Source of the DNA: Halorubrum alkaliphilum | GTDB taxonomy: Archaea > Halobacteriota > Halobacteria > Halobacteriales > Haloferacaceae | Length of the DNA stretch: 64,000 nt | Direction: 5' to 3' | Assembly: GCF_017873815.1 (NCBI RefSeq) | Contig: NZ_JAGGKQ010000001.1 | Span: 62,001 to 126,000, forward strand | Shown here: positions 35,769-45,073 of the stretch, in pieces | Position numbering within the stretch: position 1 is the stretch's first letter | Layout: each line of letters opens with the position of its first letter | Program-made: the position numbers and the translations under genes | The notes under the pieces: generated by a model | What the model was told of the DNA's origin: nothing | Database searches by the model: none | The model's input: the letters and a program-made list of their open reading frames with translations, nothing else

Positions 35769-36635
35769 TCAGGCGATCCGCGACCGGAACTCCGGGACGC
35801 CCCCGCCGACGTCGGGGACTCGAAACAGTGCGCCCGCCCCCTCACCCTCCGTGTCGCGATCGGCGTCGGTCAACGCGGTCGTCAGGTAGAGGTCGTCGTA
35901 GTCGGGACCCGCGAACGTCACGGACGAGACCTTCCGCGCCGGGAGCGCGATCGTCTCGACCGGCTCGCCGTCCGGGTCGTACCGGACGACGCGGCTTCCG
36001 TTCCACCTGGCCGACCAGACGTGGTCCGCGTCGTCGACGGTCAAACCGTCCGGAACGCCGTCGTTTTCGGGCGTCTCCCGGAACGTTCGGCGGTTCGAGA
36101 TCGATCCAGTCGTCCGGTCGTACTCGAACGCGTAGATCGACCGCGCCTCCGATTCCGTGAGGTAGAACGTCTCGCCGCCGCGCGAGAACCCCATGCCGTT
36201 CGGGATGTCGAGCCCCTCGACGACGACTCGGGTCGACCCGTCGGGGTCGATCCGGTACAGGTCACCGAGCCCGTCCCCGCTCGGCATCGTCCCCGCGAAC
36301 ACGCGCCCCTCGGGGTCCGCTATCACGTCGTTGAACCGTGTCTCGGCGTCGACGTCGAGAACCGTTTCGGTCCCGTCCGTACCGGGGACGTACCGTTCCA
36401 CCGTTCCATGAGTGAACAGCAGGAGGGCTCCGTCCGCCTCGATCGTGTAGCCGCCCAGCGGGTCACCGTCCGTCTCGTAGACGAGGTCGTTCGCTCCCGT
36501 GGCCGGGTCGTGCGCGTACAGCCGGCCGGCCGGGATGTCTACCCAGTACAGTCGTTCCTCCTCCGGATGCCACAACGGTCCTTCACCTGTGTGCGCGCGT
36601 GTGTCGGCAACGCGGACGGGATCGACGTCGTTCAT
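35769..36635 (-). CDS. SMP-30/gluconolactonase family lactonase
   Basis: The 288-aa six-bladed beta-propeller has the metal ligand Glu in [20 protein letters not shown], Asn/Asp ligands in [17 protein letters not shown] and [18 protein letters not shown]. The family hydrolyses aldonolactones to aldonates. It is divergent from an AGE-family epimerase and a mannonate dehydratase-like gene, so a role in aldonate production for that pathway is inferred. A GGGAG ribosome-binding-like site precedes the ATG at 36635, unusual in this mostly leaderless genome. Confidence 0.9.
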   Translation of the reverse strand: MNDVDPVRVADTRAHTGEGPLWHPEEERLYWVDIPAGRLYAHDPATGANDLVYETDGDPLGGYTIEADGALLLFTHGTVERYVPGTDGTETVLDVDAETRFNDVIADPEGRVFAGTMPSGDGLGDLYRIDPDGSTRVVVEGLDIPNGMGFSRGGETFYLTESEARSIYAFEYDRTTGSISNRRTFRETPENDGVPDGLTVDDADHVWSARWNGSRVVRYDPDGEPVETIALPARKVSSVTFAGPDYDDLYLTTALTDADRDTEGEGAGALFRVPDVGGGVPEFRSRIA

Positions 36636-37071
36636 GCGACTCCCTTTCTTAAGCGTGATACTTCATTCCCCGTCTCGTACCCTCGGGTAGTGTAGCACAA
36701 TTCACGGACGATCTGATCGTGTGAGGACCGTCGCCATCGATCGGCCCACGGTCGCCTTCGCTCGTTCGTCCCGCGGCGTCGACTCCGATCGGTAGAATCT
36801 TCTAAAATAGTCAGTTCAGTACTCGTGGAGGCGATCAACGAATAACGAGAGGGTCAACGACGTCGAGGAGCTCATCGAGCCGGCGGTCTCGGCAGTCGCC
36901 GACGCCGACTCGCACGCAAACCCGGGTACCACGACGGGAGCCGATCACCGAGACGACGCTGACACGGGAGACGATACCTCGTCCGTGAGCGTCATCACGG
37001 ACTCAGACGGCCGTTCTCCTCGTCCGGAGCCAGCAGCCGACACCGACGTACACGGAGCCGGAACACACACC
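36636..37071. other. 436-bp divergent region between lactonase and AGE genes
   Basis: It holds an AT-rich patch (TTCTAAAATAGTCAG, about 36799-36813) and from 36811 a frame open into the AGE gene. Its translation (NDVEELIEPAVSAVADADS, then Thr/Asp-rich) looks coding-like but has no ATG until 37072, only a GTG at 36985. It may be a regulatory region, an N-terminal extension or the remnant of another gene. Confidence 0.55.
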
Positions 37072-38358
37072 ATGACATCGAACCACGACACACGTACCGC
37101 CGAAACCGACGCGTTGCGGGATCGGGCGGGTGCCAACCGAGGAGGCGTCCTCGCGACGCTCCGCGTACAGTATCCGGACGTACTCGCCGACCGCGGGTTC
37201 CGGCTGTTACACCCGCGAACCGGCGACCACTACACCGGTGACCGACGACACCTCGTCGCGACCTGCCGGTCGATCGCGAACCTCGCGGTCGGGGCACTCG
37301 TCGACGGCCCGGACTGGTGTATCGACGCCGCCGAACACGGGCTGCGGTTCCTCCGGGAGGCTCATCGCGCTACCGGCGGTGAGCACGACGACGGTGCCGG
37401 CGGCGGCTACCATCTCGTCGTGGACGGGTCGGGGGAGCCGGTCGATCGGACGCGGTCCGCCTACGCTCACGCGTTCGTTCTCCTCGCATACGCCCGGTCG
37501 ACGGACGCCGGGATCGAGGGGGCCGCGGCCGATCTGGAGGCGACCCACGAGCTGATCGAGGCGCGGTTCCGCGACGAGGCTGGACTGCTCCGCAGCGACT
37601 GTGACCCCGACTGGACCGAGAAGGAGGCCTACCGCGGCCAGAACGCGAACATGCATGCGTGCGAGGCGTATCTCGCCGCCTACGAGGCGACCGGCGAGGA
37701 GCGATACCTCGATCGCGCGCGTCACATCGCCGAGACGATCACGGTCGAGCTAGCGGGAGAGACGGGCGGCCTGCTGTGGGAGCACTACTCCGACGAATGG
37801 GACCACGACTTCGCGTACAACGAGGAGACTCCGCGCCACCAGTTCCGACCGCCGGGCTACCAACCCGGTCATCACATCGAGTGGGCGAAGTTCCTCGCGC
37901 TCCTGGATCGCTACGGGGCGGACCCGCCGAAGGTCGACGCGGGGACCACCGGCTGGTACGAGCGTGCCCGGGAGCTGTTCGACAGCGCCGTCGACCACGG
38001 CTGGGCGGAGAACGGGTTCGTCTACACTCACGAGGCGAACGGAACGCCGATCGTCGCCGACCGTTACGGCTGGGCGCTCGCAGAGGCGATGGGTGCGTCC
38101 GCGGCGCTGTCCGAGCGGGCGGTCGCGAACGGTGACGACGAGGCGGCCGGGGTCCTCGACGAATGGAATCGACGCTTCGAGATCTGCGCCGACCTGTATC
38201 GGGGACCTGCCGGCGTCTGGTACGAGAAGCGGCTCGCTCCCGAGGACGGCGGCGGAGTCGTTCCGCCGGATTCGCCCGGCGTCGAGCCGGACTACCATCC
38301 GCTGGGCGCGCGCTATGAGGGATACCGATCCGCACGGAGGCGGTTACGTGACGACTGA
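37072..38358 (+). CDS. N-acylglucosamine 2-epimerase (AGE) family sugar epimerase/isomerase
   Basis: A 428-aa (alpha/alpha)6-barrel protein. Conserved features are DRRHLVATCRSIANLAVG, GGGYHLVVDGSGEPVDRTRSAYAHAFVLLAYA, QNANMHACEAYLAAYEAT, LLWEHYSDEWDHDF and PGYQPGHHIEWAKFLALL, with the barrel histidines used by mannose isomerases and AGE epimerases. It probably interconverts aldose/ketose or 2-epimers. I chose the ATG at 37072; an in-frame GTG at 36985 is possible. It is translationally close to the following mannonate dehydratase-like gene. Confidence 0.87.
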   Translation: MTSNHDTRTAETDALRDRAGANRGGVLATLRVQYPDVLADRGFRLLHPRTGDHYTGDRRHLVATCRSIANLAVGALVDGPDWCIDAAEHGLRFLREAHRATGGEHDDGAGGGYHLVVDGSGEPVDRTRSAYAHAFVLLAYARSTDAGIEGAAADLEATHELIEARFRDEAGLLRSDCDPDWTEKEAYRGQNANMHACEAYLAAYEATGEERYLDRARHIAETITVELAGETGGLLWEHYSDEWDHDFAYNEETPRHQFRPPGYQPGHHIEWAKFLALLDRYGADPPKVDAGTTGWYERARELFDSAVDHGWAENGFVYTHEANGTPIVADRYGWALAEAMGASAALSERAVANGDDEAAGVLDEWNRRFEICADLYRGPAGVWYEKRLAPEDGGGVVPPDSPGVEPDYHPLGARYEGYRSARRRLRDD

Positions 38359-38443
38359 TCCCGACCGGCCTCCACTCGACGGAGAGCCGGTGACGACCAC
38401 GGATACGACGACCACTGACACGGCGACACACACACTAACACAC

Positions 38444-39451
38444 ATGACATCGAACGACACCGACCCGACCGGAAACGACACTGCTGCGAGCGCGAACGAC
38501 GCGGAAGCGGATCCGACGGTGATGCTCCCGCCGCGCCCGGACCGGCGGTGGACCATCGCGAAGCAGCTCGGACTCGACACGGCGGTCGTGCGCTTCTGGG
38601 GAGTCGACGACTGGTGGGAGTACGATACGCTCCAGCGGACCGTCACCCGGTTTGCCGACCACGGCTTCTCGTTGGACGTCGTCGAGGACCGCCCCCCGAT
38701 GGAGAACACGGTGCTCGGCGAGGAGGGCCGTGACGAGGAGATAGCAACGGTCAAGACGCTGATCGAGAACATGGGGCGACTCGGGATCGACACCTACTGT
38801 TGGGTGTGGACGGAGAACCCGCTGGGCGTCATCCGGACGTCCGACTCGCTCCCCGGGCGCGGCGGCTCCCAGCGCATCGGGTACGACCACGAGTGGACCG
38901 AGCGCGCCCCGGACCACGAGGCGGCCGGAATCACCGAGGCAGAGCTGTGGGAGAACCTCGAGTACTTCCTCGACGAGATCGTTCCTGTCGCCGAGGAGTA
39001 CGGGGTGAACCTCGCCTTACACCCCGACGACCCACCGACCTCGCCAGTTCGCGGCGTCCCGCGTATCGTCCAGTCCGTCGAGGACTATCGCCGCATCCTA
39101 GACCTCCACGAGAGTCCGCGGCACGGGGTCACGTTCTGTCAGGGTAACTTCTCGGCGATGGCGGGGGACACGATCGAGGCGATCCGCGAGTTCGGCGACC
39201 GGATCCACTTCGTCCACTTCCGAGACGTCGAGGGCGACGAGCGGAACTTCGTCGAGACGTGGCACGACGAGGGACCGACGGATATGAAGGCGGCGATCGA
39301 GGCGTATCGAGAGGTCGGCTTCGACGGTCCGATCCGCCCGGATCACGTCCCGAGAATGATCGGAGAACAGGACCGTGAGGACGCCATGGCGGGCTACACC
39401 GACATTGGCCGACTGTTCGCGATCGGCTACATCAAGGGACTGATCGAATGA
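38444..39451 (+). CDS. Mannonate dehydratase-like TIM-barrel protein (UxuA family)
   Basis: UxuA converts D-mannonate to 2-keto-3-deoxygluconate. The 335-aa protein has the metal-binding elements NLALHPDDPP, VTFCQGNFSAM, FVHFRDVEG and RPDHVPRMIGE found in UxuA. I placed the start at ATG 38444 (MTSNDTDPTG); the conserved core begins at MLPPRPDRRW (38522), and an in-frame GTG at 38348 would overlap the AGE stop. The region upstream is Thr/Asp-rich, and its start context resembles that of the AGE gene. With the lactonase and epimerase it suggests an aldonate-to-KDG pathway. Confidence 0.86.
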   Translation: MTSNDTDPTGNDTAASANDAEADPTVMLPPRPDRRWTIAKQLGLDTAVVRFWGVDDWWEYDTLQRTVTRFADHGFSLDVVEDRPPMENTVLGEEGRDEEIATVKTLIENMGRLGIDTYCWVWTENPLGVIRTSDSLPGRGGSQRIGYDHEWTERAPDHEAAGITEAELWENLEYFLDEIVPVAEEYGVNLALHPDDPPTSPVRGVPRIVQSVEDYRRILDLHESPRHGVTFCQGNFSAMAGDTIEAIREFGDRIHFVHFRDVEGDERNFVETWHDEGPTDMKAAIEAYREVGFDGPIRPDHVPRMIGEQDREDAMAGYTDIGRLFAIGYIKGLIE

Positions 39452-39534
39452 GACCCGTAGTTCGGTTCGGCACTGCCTCGTGACATCGGCTGCGATGCCA
39501 CTCGTGACCCGCGACGGACCGCCGGGAACACACC

Positions 39535-39543
39535 TTTTATTTC
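39535..39543 (+). promoter_or_regulatory. TATA-like box about 140 bp before gcvH
   Basis: TTTTATTTC is the only AT-rich patch between uxuA-like and gcvH. Transcription from it would give a 5' leader of about 110 nt, uncommon here, containing GGTAGG/CCTACC and GGCCAC/GTGGCC pairs. Confidence 0.45.
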
Positions 39544-39678
39544 CTCGTCCTCGGTAGGGTTAGGTACGCGAATCGTGGACCACTCCTACCCGGACGATGG
39601 CCCGCCAATGGCCCGTCGATGGCCCGCCGGCCACGGTGGCCGAATCCCGGGAGAAGGGGTGCCACGGTCTATCCCACA

Positions 39679-40062
39679 ATGAGCTTCGAAGTTCCAGACG
39701 AGTTACGATACCTAGAATCGCACGAATGGACGACCGGAGACGGAGAGACGGTTCGGATCGGCGTCTCGGACTTCGCACAGGACGAACTGGGCGACGTGGT
39801 GTTCGTCGAGCTGCCGTCCGTCGGCGACGAGGTCGTCGCGGGCGAGACGTTCGGCGTCGTCGAGTCGATAAAGGCCGTTTCCGACCTCTACTCTCCGGTC
39901 TCCGGCGAGGTCGTCGCGGTAAACGAGGAGCTGTTCGACCGCCCCGAACTCGTCAACGAGGACCCGTACGGGGACGGCTGGATGATCGAGGTCGCGCCGA
40001 GCGACGGAGTCGGCTTCGAGGCGCTGCTCGACGCGGCCGACTACGACGAACAGATCGCATGA
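39679..40062 (+). CDS. gcvH: Glycine cleavage system H protein
   Basis: The 127-aa lipoyl carrier shuttles the methylamine group between GcvP and GcvT. The lipoylated lysine is in [35 protein letters not shown] and [11 protein letters not shown] are typical. First gene of gcvH-gcvPA-gcvPB, overlapping gcvPA by ATGA at 40059-40062. In haloarchaea gcvT often precedes gcvH; here it does not. Confidence 0.96.
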   Translation: MSFEVPDELRYLESHEWTTGDGETVRIGVSDFAQDELGDVVFVELPSVGDEVVAGETFGVVESIKAVSDLYSPVSGEVVAVNEELFDRPELVNEDPYGDGWMIEVAPSDGVGFEALLDAADYDEQIA

Positions 40063-41378
40063 GCGGGAGTCCGTACGCGCCACACACCGACGCGGAGACC
40101 GACGCGATGCTCGAAACGATCGGCGTCGACGACGAGGAGGCGCTGTTCGACATCCCCGATGCGGTCGGGTTCGACGGCGAGTTCGGCATCGACACCCGGA
40201 GCGAGCGGGAGATCCGCCGCGAGTGTACCCGACTGTTCGGTCGTAACGACGACCTCGTCGAGTTCCTCGGGCGCGGTCACTACGGTCACTACGTGCCGAG
40301 CGTCGTCGACCACCTCTCGGACCGTGCGGAGTTCCTCACGAGCTACACGCAGTACCAGCCCGAGGTCTCACAGGGATTCTTACAGGCGTTGTTCGAGTAC
40401 CAGTCGATGCTCGTCGAGCTGACCGGGCTTCCGGTGGCGAACTGCTCGATGTACGACGCCGCGACCGGGCTGGCGGAGGCCGCGACCCTTGCCGACCGCG
40501 TTCGCTCGACGAGCGGCGACGTCGTCGTGGTGCCCGAGCACCTCCGGGAGGGCAAGGCGGCGGTGCTCTCAAACTACTGTGCGGGCGCGGATCTGACCGT
40601 CGAGTCGTATCCGATGGACGACGGAGTCGTCGACGTCGACGCCCTCGCGGAGCGACTCGGCGACGACGTCGTCATGGTGTACGCCGAGAACCCGACCGTC
40701 CGCGGCTGTATCGAAGAACGGCTCTCGACTATCGGCGAGCTCGCGAGCGAGAACGACGCGCTGTTCACGCTCGGCTCGGACGTCGTCGCGCTCTCGGTCC
40801 TCGAGGAGCCCGCGAGCGTCGGGGCCGACGTCGTCGTCGGCGAGGCCGGCGCGCTCGGCCTGCCGACCGCCTACGGCATGGGGCTCGGCGTGTTCGCGTG
40901 TCGCGAGGAGTTCCTCCGACAGGTCCCCGGGCGGCTCGTCGGTGCCGGCGAGGACGCGCACGGGGACCGCGCGTTCACGCTCACGCTTCAGACCCGTGAA
41001 CAACATATCCGCAAGGAGCGTGCCACCTCGAACATCTGTACGAACCAGGCGTGGGTGGCGCTCCGCGCGGCGATCCACGCGGCGACGCTCGGCCCGGACG
41101 GGCTCGTCGAACTCGCGAACGACTGCGTCCGTGAGGCGGCGGATCTCGCCGAACGGATCGACGATCTCTCGGGCGCGAAGGCACCGGTCCACGATCGGCA
41201 CCACTTCCGGGAGTTCGTCGTCAACACCGACCAGCCGGCGGCCGCGGTCGCGGGCGACCTCGCGGACGAAGGGTTCGCGGTTCACGTGGTCGGAGAGCAT
41301 CTCATCGAGGTGTGCGTGACCGATCTGAACGCCGACCGCGCCGACGGGTTGGTCGCGGCGTTCGAGGAGGTGATCTGA
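40059..41378 (+). CDS. gcvPA: Glycine dehydrogenase (decarboxylating), subunit 1
   Basis: The N-terminal half of split P protein. The 439-aa protein has the PLP fold type I without the PLP lysine; signatures are [50 protein letters not shown] and [20 protein letters not shown] (as [15 protein letters not shown]). It pairs with gcvPB, whose ATG follows the gcvPA TGA after one base. Confidence 0.96.
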   Translation: MSGSPYAPHTDAETDAMLETIGVDDEEALFDIPDAVGFDGEFGIDTRSEREIRRECTRLFGRNDDLVEFLGRGHYGHYVPSVVDHLSDRAEFLTSYTQYQPEVSQGFLQALFEYQSMLVELTGLPVANCSMYDAATGLAEAATLADRVRSTSGDVVVVPEHLREGKAAVLSNYCAGADLTVESYPMDDGVVDVDALAERLGDDVVMVYAENPTVRGCIEERLSTIGELASENDALFTLGSDVVALSVLEEPASVGADVVVGEAGALGLPTAYGMGLGVFACREEFLRQVPGRLVGAGEDAHGDRAFTLTLQTREQHIRKERATSNICTNQAWVALRAAIHAATLGPDGLVELANDCVREAADLAERIDDLSGAKAPVHDRHHFREFVVNTDQPAAAVAGDLADEGFAVHVVGEHLIEVCVTDLNADRADGLVAAFEEVI

Positions 41379-41379
41379 G

Positions 41380-42816
41380 ATGCGACACGATCAGGCTCGC
41401 TACACGCGAGAGGACGAACCGCATCACGAACCGCTTCTCTCGGAGACGGGCGAGGCGACGGTGGACGTAACCGACGAGTCCCCGCTTCCGGACGAACTCA
41501 CACGCGATGAGGTGACGCTACCGAACCCCTCGGAACCGGAGATCGCCCGCCACTACACCCGCCTCTCGCAGATGAACTGGTCGATAGATTCGGGTCCGTA
41601 CCCGCTTGGGAGCTGTACGATGAAGTACAACCCGAAGTTCACGGAGGACGTCGCCACGGATCCGAACGCGGCGGTCCATCCGGATCGCTCCGACCGAACC
41701 GTTCAGGGGAACTTAGAGCTACAGCATCGCCTCCAGGAGTTCCTCGCCGACATCGGCGGGATGGACGCGGTCACGCTCCAGCCGCCCGCGGGTGCCGCCG
41801 GCGAGTTCACCGGGATCCTGATCGCGAAGGCGTATCACGAGCACCACGACAACGACCGTTCGGAGGTCGTGATCCCGTCGTCGGCGCACGGAACCAACTT
41901 CGCGACCGCCGCGCTCGCCGGCTACGACGTGGTCGAACTCCCTTCCGGCGATGACGGACGCGTCGATCTGGAGGCGCTCGAAGCCGCCGTCGGCGACGAC
42001 ACGGCCGCGCTGATGTTGACGAACCCGAACACCGTCGGTCTGTTCGAGCGTGATATCACGGAGATCGCTGACATCGTTCACGACGCGGGCGGACTCCTCT
42101 ACTACGACGGGGCAAACCTCAACGCGCTGTTGGGTCGCGGTCGCCCCGGCGACATGGGGTTCGACGTGATGCACTACAACGTCCACAAGACGTTCGCGAC
42201 GCCACACGGCGGCGGCGGACCGGGTGCCGGTCCCGTCGGCGTCACCGACGAACTCGCCGAGTTCCTCCCGCGACCGCGAGTGCGCGAGGCGGAGACGGGA
42301 AGCGGCTACGAGCGGTTCGACCCGCCGGAGTCGATCGGGAAGGTACACGGCTTCGAGGGCAACTGGCTCGTGTTAATAAAGACGTACGCCTACATCGCGC
42401 GACTCGGCGACGAGGGGCTCGCGGACGCGGCGGCGAAGGCCGTGCTCAACGCGAACTATTTGGGCGAGCGGATCGACCTCGACGTGCCCTACGGCCCCTT
42501 CCATCACGAGTTCGCGGCGACCGCCGGCGACCGCGACGCCGCCGACGTCGCGAAGCGAATGCTCGACTTCGGCGTTCACCCGCCCACGACGAAGTGGCCC
42601 GAGATGGTGCCCGAGGCGATGTTGACCGAGCCGACCGAGATCGAGGGGCAGTCGTCGCTCGACGACCTCGCGGCCGCGTTCAACCGGGCGTACGCCGACG
42701 ACGATGAGACGCTCGACGCCGCGCCGAACCGGACGACGTCGGCCCGTATCGATCAGGTCGACGCCGCGCGCACCCCGCGGCTCTCTTGGCGGGCGCTCGA
42801 AAACGACGGCGAGTAG
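41380..42816 (+). CDS. gcvPB: Glycine dehydrogenase (decarboxylating), subunit 2
   Basis: The C-terminal half of split P protein, 478 aa, decarboxylates glycine and transfers the aminomethyl group to GcvH. The PLP-binding lysine is in HYNVHKTFATPHGGGGPGAGP. Other motifs: PLGSCTMKYNPKF, PSSAHGTNFATAAL and LTNPNTVGLFE. Last gene of the operon; the DUF1028 gene begins 100 bp later on the same strand. Confidence 0.96.
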   Translation: MRHDQARYTREDEPHHEPLLSETGEATVDVTDESPLPDELTRDEVTLPNPSEPEIARHYTRLSQMNWSIDSGPYPLGSCTMKYNPKFTEDVATDPNAAVHPDRSDRTVQGNLELQHRLQEFLADIGGMDAVTLQPPAGAAGEFTGILIAKAYHEHHDNDRSEVVIPSSAHGTNFATAALAGYDVVELPSGDDGRVDLEALEAAVGDDTAALMLTNPNTVGLFERDITEIADIVHDAGGLLYYDGANLNALLGRGRPGDMGFDVMHYNVHKTFATPHGGGGPGAGPVGVTDELAEFLPRPRVREAETGSGYERFDPPESIGKVHGFEGNWLVLIKTYAYIARLGDEGLADAAAKAVLNANYLGERIDLDVPYGPFHHEFAATAGDRDAADVAKRMLDFGVHPPTTKWPEMVPEAMLTEPTEIEGQSSLDDLAAAFNRAYADDDETLDAAPNRTTSARIDQVDAARTPRLSWRALENDGE

Positions 42817-42916
42817 GCGCGGCTCGCGGCAGTGAGGCTGGCGGTAGCCGGGCTCGCGGCGATCCGTCCCTGCCGCCGCCTGAACGCTTTTGCCGTTCCC
42901 GCTCGCCGGATCCGAC

Positions 42917-43834
42917 ATGACGTTCTCCATAGTCGCACGCGACCCAGAAACGGACGCGGTCGGCGTCGCCGTCCAGTCGAAGTTCATCAGCGTCGGCTCC
43001 GTCGTCCCGTTCGCCGCTGCCGACGCGGGCGCGGTGGCGACCCAAAGCTTCGCGAACGTCGCGTACGGGCCCGACGGACTCGACCTGCTCCGCGAGGGAC
43101 ACGCCGCAGGAGAGGTGATTGACGCCCTCATCGAGGACGACGAGGAGTCGGCGAGCAGACAGGTCGGCGTCGTCGGGCAGGACGGCTCCGTCGCAGCGTT
43201 CACCGGCGAGGAGTGTCTCGATGTCGCGGGCGACGTACAGGGCGAGAGCTACACCGTCCAAGGAAACATCTTGGAGAACGAACGGACGCTCACCGCGATG
43301 GCGGAGGCGTTCGAGACGGCGGACGGGGGATTGCCGGAGCGGCTTCTCGCGGCGCTGTTCGCCGGCGACGAGGCCGGCGGCGACTCCCGCGGCAAGCAGT
43401 CGGCCGCGCTGTACGTCGCCAAGCCGGAGGGGGGCTACGACGGGCGAAACGACCGCTGGATCGATGTCCGCGTCGACGACCATGAGGAGCCGATCGCGGA
43501 GCTGGAACGGGTGTTCAAGCTGTACGACGTGACGCTCCTCTCACGAGCCGAGCCGGACGAGCCACGGCCGCTGGAGGGCGAGCAGGCGGAGGCGGTGACC
43601 GAGGTCCTCGCCGACCTCGACTTTTATACCGGCGAGCCGTCGGAGACGTTCGGGACGGCGGAGCGCGACGCGCTGGAGTCGTTCCGCGGCGTCAACAACT
43701 TCGAGAACCACTCGATCACCGCGCTGGAGGACGCCATCGCACACGGCTGGGCGGAGACCGACGCCGAGGCTGAGGGTGAGACGCGCCTCGTCGACGCCGT
43801 CTGGCACGGGCTACGGCGACTGCCGCGTTTATAA
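42917..43834 (+). CDS. DUF1028 family protein (Ntn-hydrolase-like)
   Basis: The 305-aa protein begins MTFSIVARDPETDAVGVAVQSKF and has AAADAGAVATQSFANVAYGPDGLDLL and YTVQGNILEN, the DUF1028 pattern, whose fold resembles Ntn hydrolases or proteasome subunits. A C-terminal extension contains a peptidoglycan-binding-like helical segment (YTGEPSETFGTAERDALESF). Hydrolysis of an amide is suspected but unproven. The 3' end overlaps the convergent acyl-CoA dehydrogenase gene by 6 bp. Confidence 0.88.
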   Translation: MTFSIVARDPETDAVGVAVQSKFISVGSVVPFAAADAGAVATQSFANVAYGPDGLDLLREGHAAGEVIDALIEDDEESASRQVGVVGQDGSVAAFTGEECLDVAGDVQGESYTVQGNILENERTLTAMAEAFETADGGLPERLLAALFAGDEAGGDSRGKQSAALYVAKPEGGYDGRNDRWIDVRVDDHEEPIAELERVFKLYDVTLLSRAEPDEPRPLEGEQAEAVTEVLADLDFYTGEPSETFGTAERDALESFRGVNNFENHSITALEDAIAHGWAETDAEAEGETRLVDAVWHGLRRLPRL

Positions 43835-44977
43835 CCCGAGTTCGCGACCGATCACGACGTGTTGGATCTCGCTCGTCCCCTCGCCGATCTCCATGAGCTT
43901 CGCGTCGCGGTAGAAGCGTTGCGGCGCGAAATCGGTGGTGTAGCCGTAGCCGCCGAGCGTCTGGACGGCCTCCTCGGCCACCTCGCGGGCGGCCTCGCTG
44001 GCGTCGAGCTTCGCGAGCGCCGACGCCCGAGTGACCGGCTCTCCAGCGTCGTACGTCGTGGCTGCCTTATATGTAAGCAGGCGGGCGCGCTCGGTCTGCC
44101 GGTGCATGTGGACCACCTTGTCGCGGATCGCGTCGAACTTCGCGATCGGCTTGCCGAACTGCTCGCGTTCGCCCGCGTACTCCTTGGCGGCCTCGTAGGC
44201 CCCCTGTGCGAGCCCCGTCGACAGCGCGGCGATGGAGATCCGGCCGCCCTCCAGTGTCTTCATCGTCTGTGTCCATCCCTCTCCCTCCTCACCGAGGAGT
44301 CGGTCGGCCGGGAGACGAACGTCGTCCAGTCGGATCTCACAGGTCGGCGAGGAGTTGAGCCCCATCTTGTCCCAGACGGTCGTGACCTCGAACCCGTCGT
44401 CCTCGTCGGGGTCGACGATGAACGTCGAGATCCCGTCGTAGCCGGCGTCAGCATCGGTGACCGCCTTCACCAGCACCGAATTCGCGACGTTCGCGTTCGT
44501 GATGAACTGTTTCGTGCCGTTCAACACGTACTCGTCGGCGGCGGGGTCGTACTCGGCGGTCGTGTCCATGTTCGAGGCGTCCGAGCCGCTGCCCGGCTCC
44601 GTTAGCGCCCACGCACCCATCTCACCGCCCGACGCCAGCGGACGGAGCCATGTCTCTTTCTGTTCGTCGGTGCCGAACAGCTCGATCGGCTTCGCACCGA
44701 GCGAGGTGTGTGCGGCGTACGAGAGACCGATTCCACCGGAGACGCGGCCGAGTTCCTCCGTGACGAGGGCGTACATGAGCTGGTCGCCGCCGAGCCCGCC
44801 GTACTCCTCGCTCACCGGCACGCCCATCATATCGAGATCGTTCAGCTCCGCGAACACCTCGTCGGGGAACCGGTGGTCGTCCTCGATCTCTTGAGCGATC
44901 GGTTGGATCTCCTCCTCGCAAAAGTCCCGGACGGTATCGCGTATCATCCGGTGTTCCGCCGGCAGTTCGAAGTCCAT
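43829..44977 (-). CDS. Acyl-CoA dehydrogenase
   Basis: FAD enzyme for the first step of beta-oxidation or of branched-chain amino-acid degradation. The 382-aa protein has ALTEPGSGSDAS, the flavin/substrate region and the C-terminal signature QTLGGYGYTTDFAPQRFYRD with the catalytic Glu in GEGTSEIQ. The ATG at 44977 (MDFELPAEHR) is preferred over a TTG two codons upstream and fits the TATA at 45000-45007. Substrate chain length is unknown. Confidence 0.94.
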   Translation of the reverse strand: MDFELPAEHRMIRDTVRDFCEEEIQPIAQEIEDDHRFPDEVFAELNDLDMMGVPVSEEYGGLGGDQLMYALVTEELGRVSGGIGLSYAAHTSLGAKPIELFGTDEQKETWLRPLASGGEMGAWALTEPGSGSDASNMDTTAEYDPAADEYVLNGTKQFITNANVANSVLVKAVTDADAGYDGISTFIVDPDEDDGFEVTTVWDKMGLNSSPTCEIRLDDVRLPADRLLGEEGEGWTQTMKTLEGGRISIAALSTGLAQGAYEAAKEYAGEREQFGKPIAKFDAIRDKVVHMHRQTERARLLTYKAATTYDAGEPVTRASALAKLDASEAAREVAEEAVQTLGGYGYTTDFAPQRFYRDAKLMEIGEGTSEIQHVVIGRELGL

Positions 44978-44999
44978 AGGCAAGTCTTGCGGCGGCCGA

Positions 45000-45007
45000 G
45001 TATAAAC
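45000..45007 (-). promoter_or_regulatory. TATA-like box of acyl-CoA dehydrogenase gene
   Basis: On the minus strand GTTTATAC lies 23-30 bp before the ATG at 44977. Confidence 0.55.
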
Positions 45008-45042
45008 GATGCGAACGACCGTGAAGAATACGGACGGATCCG

Positions 45043-45048
45043 TTTATC
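45043..45048 (+). promoter_or_regulatory. TATA-like box of RIO-like kinase gene
   Basis: TTTATC lies 26-31 bp before the ATG at 45074. Together with the box at 45000-45007 it makes a compact divergent promoter. Confidence 0.5.
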
Positions 45049-45073
45049 AGGTGCCGACTCGTTGGTTCGGTAT

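Noticed and set aside
36632-36838. 68-codon minus-strand ORF upstream of the lactonase gene
   Set aside because: It overlaps the lactonase start, is Arg-rich without a hydrophobic core, and has no promoter-like box at the right distance.
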